Below are positions 38,010 through 59,896 of a stretch of 59,896 bases of DNA, in pieces. Positions within the stretch are counted from its first letter, which is position 1. Each line of letters begins with the position of its first letter. A model generated the notes under the pieces. That model saw only the letters and a program-made list of their open reading frames with translations. It did not search any database and was not told the DNA's origin. Both the position numbers and the translations under genes were made by a program. The stretch comes from Paulinella micropora (Eukaryota; Cercozoa; Imbricatea; Euglyphida), in NCBI GenBank assembly GCA_009731375.1, contig BJOX01000373.1, positions 344,681-404,576 of the forward strand. Reading direction: 5' to 3'.

Positions 38010-38474
38010 ATATTGCTGAGGTGATAGTATTTTATTAAAACAGTGTTTGCGGAAAAAAAAAAAAACTTAGTCAAGTCACATTAAGTTGTAGCGAGGACAA
38101 AACGAACAGCAGTTGCTCATTACCGTTAAGGTTGCTGGAAGTGTGGGGCGCAATCTGAAAGGTGTCTGTTTTGTTCCTCGTGCCGTGGTTGTGTTGAACG
38201 TGGTTTTCCTTGTGAAGAAGGACCCACGGACACAACAGTTGCATTGAACAGACTAGCAAGGTAGCTATAGGGTTGCCTTTTTTAGTGCTGGTGTAGGCAG
38301 AGAGGGAATAGCTAGTCTGCTCTCTGTCTGTGGTGTTTACCTGTGTTTTGCTGTCTTATCCATTCTGTGGTTTGGACCGCAGTGCCTAGGTGGCTGAAAT
38401 AGCCTCTTGCTGAACCCTGATATACTAATGGGCTCCTAGTATCACCCTTATTAGACTATAGGCACAACATCTCA

Positions 38475-38475
<1 letters not shown>
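38010..38475. other. no gene recognised
   Basis: About 460 bp with a poly-A run (38053-38067). No open frame or motif I can defend. Confidence 0.5.
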
Positions 38476-38562
<87 letters not shown>

Positions 38563-38563
38563 G

Positions 38564-38630
<67 letters not shown>

Positions 38631-38732
38631 GTAGGTTGGTAGGTAGGTTGATAGGTAGGTAAGTAGGTAGGTAGGTAGGTAGGTAGGTAGGTAAGGTAGG
38701 TAAGGTAGGTAAGGTAGTTAAGGTAGTTAAGG

Positions 38733-38763
<31 letters not shown>

Positions 38764-38815
38764 GTAGATAGATAGATAGACAGGTAGGCAGATAGGCAGG
38801 ATGATAGGTAGGTAG
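38476..38815. repeat. GATA/GGTA array
   Basis: (GATA)n to about 38629, then GGTA/AAGGTAG variants and further GATA to about 38810. Confidence 0.95.
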
Positions 38816-39153
38816 TAGTACCGACGGTAGGTAATTGTTATTACTAGTTATTAATATATCATTGTTATTCAGCTTACTTCAAAGCATATGACTGTGACCA
38901 CTTGCCTGATCGGCACAGTGATGATGATATCAGGTAATTGCGTAACTTGAAATAATGAATCATGCTATTTGGTTGTTATTAATATATACAATCATTTGCA
39001 AACTTTTCCGATAACGTCAAGTTTGCAAGTTTCAGAATCTGCCACGGCAGCCTGCGGTCAAAGCTTACTATTAATATCATAATCATCTTATTATGAACGA
39101 GTTTTCCACTGAACGACTCAGTTTCAAATTAGTAGCAGATAGTAGTACTAGCT
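38816..39153. other. no gene recognised
   Basis: AT-rich unique sequence. Nothing supported. Confidence 0.5.
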
Positions 39154-39540
39154 TCACGAGCCATTCCGCCATTTCCAAATGCACTCGACTACATGAAAGA
39201 GTGTAGTCACCCTTTCTGGTCTGCGTGGTTCACATTGCATTCTTCTCTCACGGAGTAGCTCTTGCGCCACTTCCCCGTGCAAATTCTCAGCATGAGCTGC
39301 GTCAAAGAGTGTAGTCCATCTTTGCCACCGCTGGTCTTCATGGTTGATATCGCATCTTTGCCTCCGACCACCAGCAATTGTACCATTCAATTCAGTCCAA
39401 ACGCCCTGCTCCGGTGGAGGTCTAGACTGATCGTACCCGCTCATGACTGCAGGTGGGTCCTTCCGAGCTGAACGAAGCCGAAGGAGAAATGACAAGAAAG
39501 AGGAAAGCAAGCAATAAATAGAAGGATGCGATGTCAACCA
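39154..39540 (-). pseudogene. ankyrin-repeat fragment, minus strand
   Basis: Minus-strand reading gives DINHEDQRW ... TTLFDAAH ... HGEVAQELLRERR, then a second weaker unit EPRRPERVTTLFH. This is the ankyrin pattern (G.T.L..AA..G..EVA..L...GA..N.ED) in about two 33-residue units. No start, no continuation in frame; decayed. Confidence 0.6.
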
Positions 39541-39589
39541 TGAAGATTAGGAAATTCCGCCTGAGGATGGACAGCGCTTTTGTTTCAAC

Positions 39590-41190
39590 CGCAGCTCTCG
39601 AAGAGCATTTGAAAGTTGCGCATGGCTGGTGAGAAGACTCATGATCTAATTTCTCTCTGCCTTTTACAATATATATATTAATATATTATCAGCGACTAGC
39701 GATGTGAGACTGCGCTCCGATGCTTTGAAGCGTATAACGGGCTTTTAGAATTTGCGCGATGGAAGTGAGAGGAGAGTGTCTGCTAATGATTAACTAATCT
39801 TAGTCACATATGTCAACACATCATTGATATGTTTAAACCAGCCAAGGGAGACTGCGCTTTTAAGTTGGACATGAAGTCAAAACAAGTTCGCACAGCCCTC
39901 CTTCTGAGATCAAGCGCTCCCTGTTTGGAGCAGCCTTGGAAGGAAAGCTGGCGGTGGTGCAACAGCTAGTGAAGCTGAGGCACGAGAAGATATCAATCAA
40001 GCGGACATGGAAGGGCGGACTCCAGTCATATGCATCACGATCAGTACGTTTGGAAGTGACACAACGGCAGCGCTGGTGAGAGAAGGAGCCGATGTCAGCC
40101 ATGAAGACCAGCAAGGCCTAGTGCGCACTGCGCACTTTATTGCAGCTGAGGAAGAGCATTTGCAAGCCGCGCCGCGTGAATGGCTGGTGTGAACCACGCA
40201 GATCAGAAAGTGTGGACTGCATTCTTGCAAGCCTTAGGCTTGCAGTTTCTGAAGGACCGTCCGTTTGGAAGTGGCTCGGTGGCTGATGAGGCAAGGACCG
40301 AGCCAATGTCAACCATGAAAGCGAGGGAGGACTCACTGTGCTCTTTTGGGCAGCTCAGGAAGGACGTTTAGAACTGGCTCAATGACTGGTGAGGCAAGGA
40401 GCAGATATCAACCATGAAGACTAGGAAGGGAAACACTGCGCTCTTGGCTGCAGCCTGCCTTTTGAAGTAACTTTGAAACAGGCTGACTCAATTGCTGGTG
40501 AGGAAAGGATGCGATGTCAACCATTTGTGTAAGGGAGGATACAGTGCACTCTTTTGTTCAGCTTTTGGACTGTATTTGGAAGTGGCACAGTCGCTAGCAA
40601 GAGAAGGATGCGTTTGCAAATCAGCATGAGCGCACCACATTCGTTGCTGCAGCGTTTGAAGGACATTTGGAAGTAGGACAATCGCTGGTGAGGCAAGGAC
40701 TTCCGATGCAATGTGAACCATGCAGACCAGGAAGCGCACTACGGTCTTTTATCCAGCTCAGGCAGGGCGGTTGGAAGTTGCGCAATCGCTGGTGAGAGAA
40801 GGAGCCGATGTCAATCATGAAAACTGTGCTAGTGAGGATGTACTGCCGCTCTTTGTCGCTGGCAGCTGGGAATGTGAATGTAAAAGTCGCGCAATGCATA
40901 TGGTTGGTGAGAGACTGAGAAGGCGATGTGAGCAATCCTCGGGCCAAACCAGGAAAGATGAAGGTGAGAGCGTTCTTGTTTGCAGGTGAGGATTCTAAAG
41001 AAATTTGGCCAGGAAGTTGCTCAATGGCTGGTGAGAGAAAAAACAGCTGAGACTGTGTCAGCCATGCAAACCAGCAAGTGCGCACTGCGCCAGCCTCTTT
41101 GTTGCAGCTCAGGAAGCCTACGGTGCATTTGCGCGCAATGCATAGACTATGTTAAAGAGCCGCTGAATAATATCAATACTAAGTACAAAT
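39590..41190 (+). pseudogene. decayed ankyrin-repeat array, plus strand
   Basis: About ten ~99-bp units marked by CTGGTGAGAGAAGGAGCCGA followed by TGTCAACCATGAAGAC (LVREGADVNHED) near 40073, 40290, 40385, 40492, 40590, 40685, 40790 and 41030. The best unit reads GRLEVAQSLVREGADVNHEN at about 40766-40826. Frames break every unit or two, and no unit has all consensus positions. A dead member of an ankyrin-repeat family, opposite in orientation to the fragment at 39154-39540. Confidence 0.7.
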
Positions 41191-41404
41191 AATAAGCATG
41201 TGACCGCTAAACAAGCAAGTGCGCTATCCTACGTCTCCTATGGAGTTCGGCAATAAAGACGCACAATCATTAAAATCTATACCCTTGATATCGGGTCAAA
41301 GGTCCTAAAACGCGAACTGACTATTGGTTGTGTCAGTGAGATTTTGCCATTGAAAGTCCTGCTGTCGGGGGTTGTCCCTCTAGACTTAAAGGGAACTGTT
41401 CCCG

Positions 41405-41565
41405 AGTCTTTAAGTCTTGGAAACGTGACGAACGCGCCGATCGTATGGCTCCCCGCGCATGGGCTTGGTGTTGATGTCTGCCACGTTGTCGGCTGAGGCC
41501 CCACTTTCTCGGTGACTACAAGTCCGGCCTCCACCTTCTAGTTGACGATGGCAGTGGACTTCAAA
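41405..41565 (-). pseudogene. possible copia RNase H end
   Basis: Minus-strand reading next to the reversed LTR: FEVHCHRQLEGGG ... ASADNVADINTKPM. The spacing from FEVH to ADIxTKP equals IEVRYH to ADVFTK in the copia copy at 30133. A short but specific match; the frame ends shortly after. Confidence 0.5.
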
Positions 41566-41789
41566 TGTAAACTGAGCCCCAAACTTGAAATGATAGCTCG
41601 TATAAAAAGTCGTTAATACAACCAAACACAGTCCTCAAAAGATGAGAATGATGTCTCGTTGTATTAGCTCAGTAAAGCCGAAAAAGAAAACTGCAGCAGA
41701 CCAGTAATAAAATGGCATTAGGTCCAATCCGGACAAACGATACTGGAAAAAGTGTACTTTTTACCGGCTATCCGGGGGTGATGCCTACA
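41566..41789 (-). repeat. reversed, diverged copy of the gypsy LTR
   Basis: Reverse complement of the 15485-15720 LTR (GATAGCTCGTATAAAAAGTCG ... CTATCCGGGGGTGATGCCTACA), several percent diverged, with TGTA/TACA ends. Its inner flank TTTGAAGTCCAC resembles the PBS flank TTTGGAGTCCAC of the complete element. Confidence 0.85.
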
Positions 41790-42400
41790 TTACCGATATA
41801 TATAATATAAAGAGTTAGCAGATTTAACGAAAATTATTGGAACTGGCAAAATTAACTTACAAGAGTGATAATAATAATATTTAGAACTGATAAATACCGT
41901 TGATTTTAGATCAAAATGTATAATGATGATCATAATGTACGAGCGCTGAACAGATAACTTTATGACTCCAAAGTCTGTAAACTTAAACGCTTCAATTATA
42001 TAAGCGGTATTAAGCCAGTATATAAGGTATAGACCAAAGTTGTGTGTACCATTAAGGACTTTCCCTGAATGTGTGCTAGTTTGAATGATGTATCTCCAGA
42101 TAAGATGCACATCTGCGCAACTCAATCGCCAAGAATAACATATCTGAAGACTATCTGCATATTACCATGGTACAATACAGTAGTAGGAAGTGCTGAAGGA
42201 AATGCCCAGACACATTCTAAGAGGAAACCAACATCAACTGATGCGCTTTTGAACCATCTGACCAACCAAGTGGTAGCGCTCGCAAAAAAAAAAAAAAAAA
42301 AGAGCACATTGCGCTCTTTGAACCACTGTCACCAGAATGCCCCAAGTAAAAGCATTACTGTTTGAAATTGGCCGCCAGTGCCGCACGATAGGGAATCGGG
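41790..42400. other. no gene recognised
   Basis: AT-rich to 42060, then a short open frame on the plus strand (42069-42365) without any family feature, broken by a poly-A run at 42285-42301. I do not call it a gene. Confidence 0.45.
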
Positions 42401-42402
42401 CC

Positions 42403-42403
42403 G

Positions 42404-42435
<32 letters not shown>

Positions 42436-42536
42436 CACACACGCACACACGCACACACACACACACACATACACACACACACACAGACATACACGAGCAC
42501 CGAGACACCTCTAGTCTCGGGATAGAGGCAGGATTC

Positions 42537-42577
<41 letters not shown>

Positions 42578-42597
42578 GCAAACACGATTAAGAGAGA

Positions 42598-42660
<63 letters not shown>
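42403..42660. repeat. (CA)n and (GA)n tracts
   Basis: CA/CG-rich dinucleotides with an interruption GAGACACCTCTAGTCTCGGG, a near-perfect hairpin, then (CA)n and (GA)n. Confidence 0.95.
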
Positions 42661-42662
<2 letters not shown>

Positions 42663-42758
42663 CTGCTTCGCTCTGTGGTCTTTTTCGGCGGCCCAGAAGT
42701 CGCAACCATTAAACCGCGCAAATTAAATTTGTTGGATGTAGATATGTATAAAATAGGT

Positions 42759-49289
<6,531 letters not shown>

Positions 49290-49588
49290 CGAGGTTGTCC
49301 AGGGGAAAGATGTTGTTTGTCGGTCTTTTCCTGTGGCTTGGTTGAGGGAAAGAAAGGAGTGAGAGACATGTGGAAGCCAGCGAATTGTATCAGGACATAT
49401 CGCCGAAGAGCACGTAAACAACGGACAGAAAGTTTTGCGCTTGTCCTGGCGGTGTCGTATACGCCAAAATTCGGAAGCCGGCCCTACCGCAAAAGCCAAA
49501 AAAGCGGCAGGGTCAAGTCAAGGACATCTTTGTTTTCTCAGGGCCCTCTCTTTCAAACTCTCTCCTCAACCAGAAGGCTTTTAACACC
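49290..49588. promoter_or_regulatory. divergent promoter region
   Basis: 299 bp between the ATG of the minus-strand gene (49289) and the ATG of RPN1 (49589). It contains no microsatellite, unlike nearly everything else here. A bidirectional promoter is inferred from gene order; I see no defined TATA box. Confidence 0.6.
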
Positions 49589-59326
<9,738 letters not shown>

Positions 59327-59328
59327 GT

Positions 59329-59736
<408 letters not shown>

Positions 59737-59896
59737 TGCCGAAATAGCGACGGGAAGCACAATCCTGTTCCCTCAGGGTGCCCTTTCTCGCTTGTTGAGC
59801 CCGGAATAAAACCCACAGTGCTCTGTCGGTTTATACTAGACTGTCGAACAGTCTCGAAACTCCATCTGCTTACTGGGCCCTCTGTAATGGAGGTGG
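59737..59896 (+). mobile_element. third copy of the R-I-R repeat, cut by window end
   Basis: 160 bp matching 12687-12846 with one substitution that I noticed and no indels. It begins directly after CTAT repeat, in or just beyond the RPN1 gene. Confidence 0.9.

Noticed and set aside
42069-42365. Small plus-strand protein of 98 codons
   Set aside because: No family feature, no splice context, and a poly-A run within it; probably chance.

Overview
The window is nuclear DNA from a eukaryote with very long, microsatellite-filled introns and short exons (about 30 to 300 bp). It uses GT-AG introns and the standard code. The tetranucleotide tracts (GATA/CTAT, CATA/TATG, CTAC), CT/GA, CA/GT and TA tracts and long homopolymers are extreme, and most of the N gaps fall in them. 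I suspect a microbial eukaryote (an alga or alveolate such as a chromerid), but that is a guess from style, not from a marker. Almost all long open frames in the repeats (YLSI, CMYV, HTYI, SLSL, poly-F types) are translated microsatellite, not protein.

Layout. (A) 820-2249, minus: the 5' end of a HEAT-repeat protein resembling MROH1 (maestro heat-like repeat family), five exons, running off the left edge. (B) 3526 to about 12164 (perhaps 14319), plus: a gene of more than 20 short exons encoding a coiled-coil protein with a Ser/Pro-rich linker and a FYVE-type zinc finger. (C) 14.3-42.3 kb: a transposon block. It holds a complete 10.6-kb Ty3/gypsy element (236/239-bp LTRs, PBS, gag, in-frame UGA, pol, PPT, 4-bp target duplication), a decayed gag-only fragment, a decayed minus-strand Ty1/copia element containing a 2.2-kb duplication that straddles an N gap, broken ankyrin-repeat sequence, and a reversed LTR fragment. 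(D) 42759-49289, minus: an unidentified multi-exon gene with basic, acidic and Ser-rich segments. (E) 49589-59326, plus: RPN1/PSMD2, the 26S proteasome base subunit, 19 exons covering roughly the N-terminal 45 percent. It is divergently arranged with (D) across a 299-bp spacer.

The most interesting signal is one I call 'exon-edge echoes'. In genes A, B, D and E the introns next to exons carry diverged partial copies of the exon edge. Copies of the exon start, with its AG acceptor, lie upstream; copies of the exon end, with its GT donor and often the first 10-30 intron bases, lie downstream. Microsatellite separates them. Some echoes preserve the reading frame and differ mainly at synonymous sites (RPN1 exon 9), others are frameshifted. 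This repeats at least a dozen times in four unrelated genes, so it looks like a genome-wide process rather than one gene's history.
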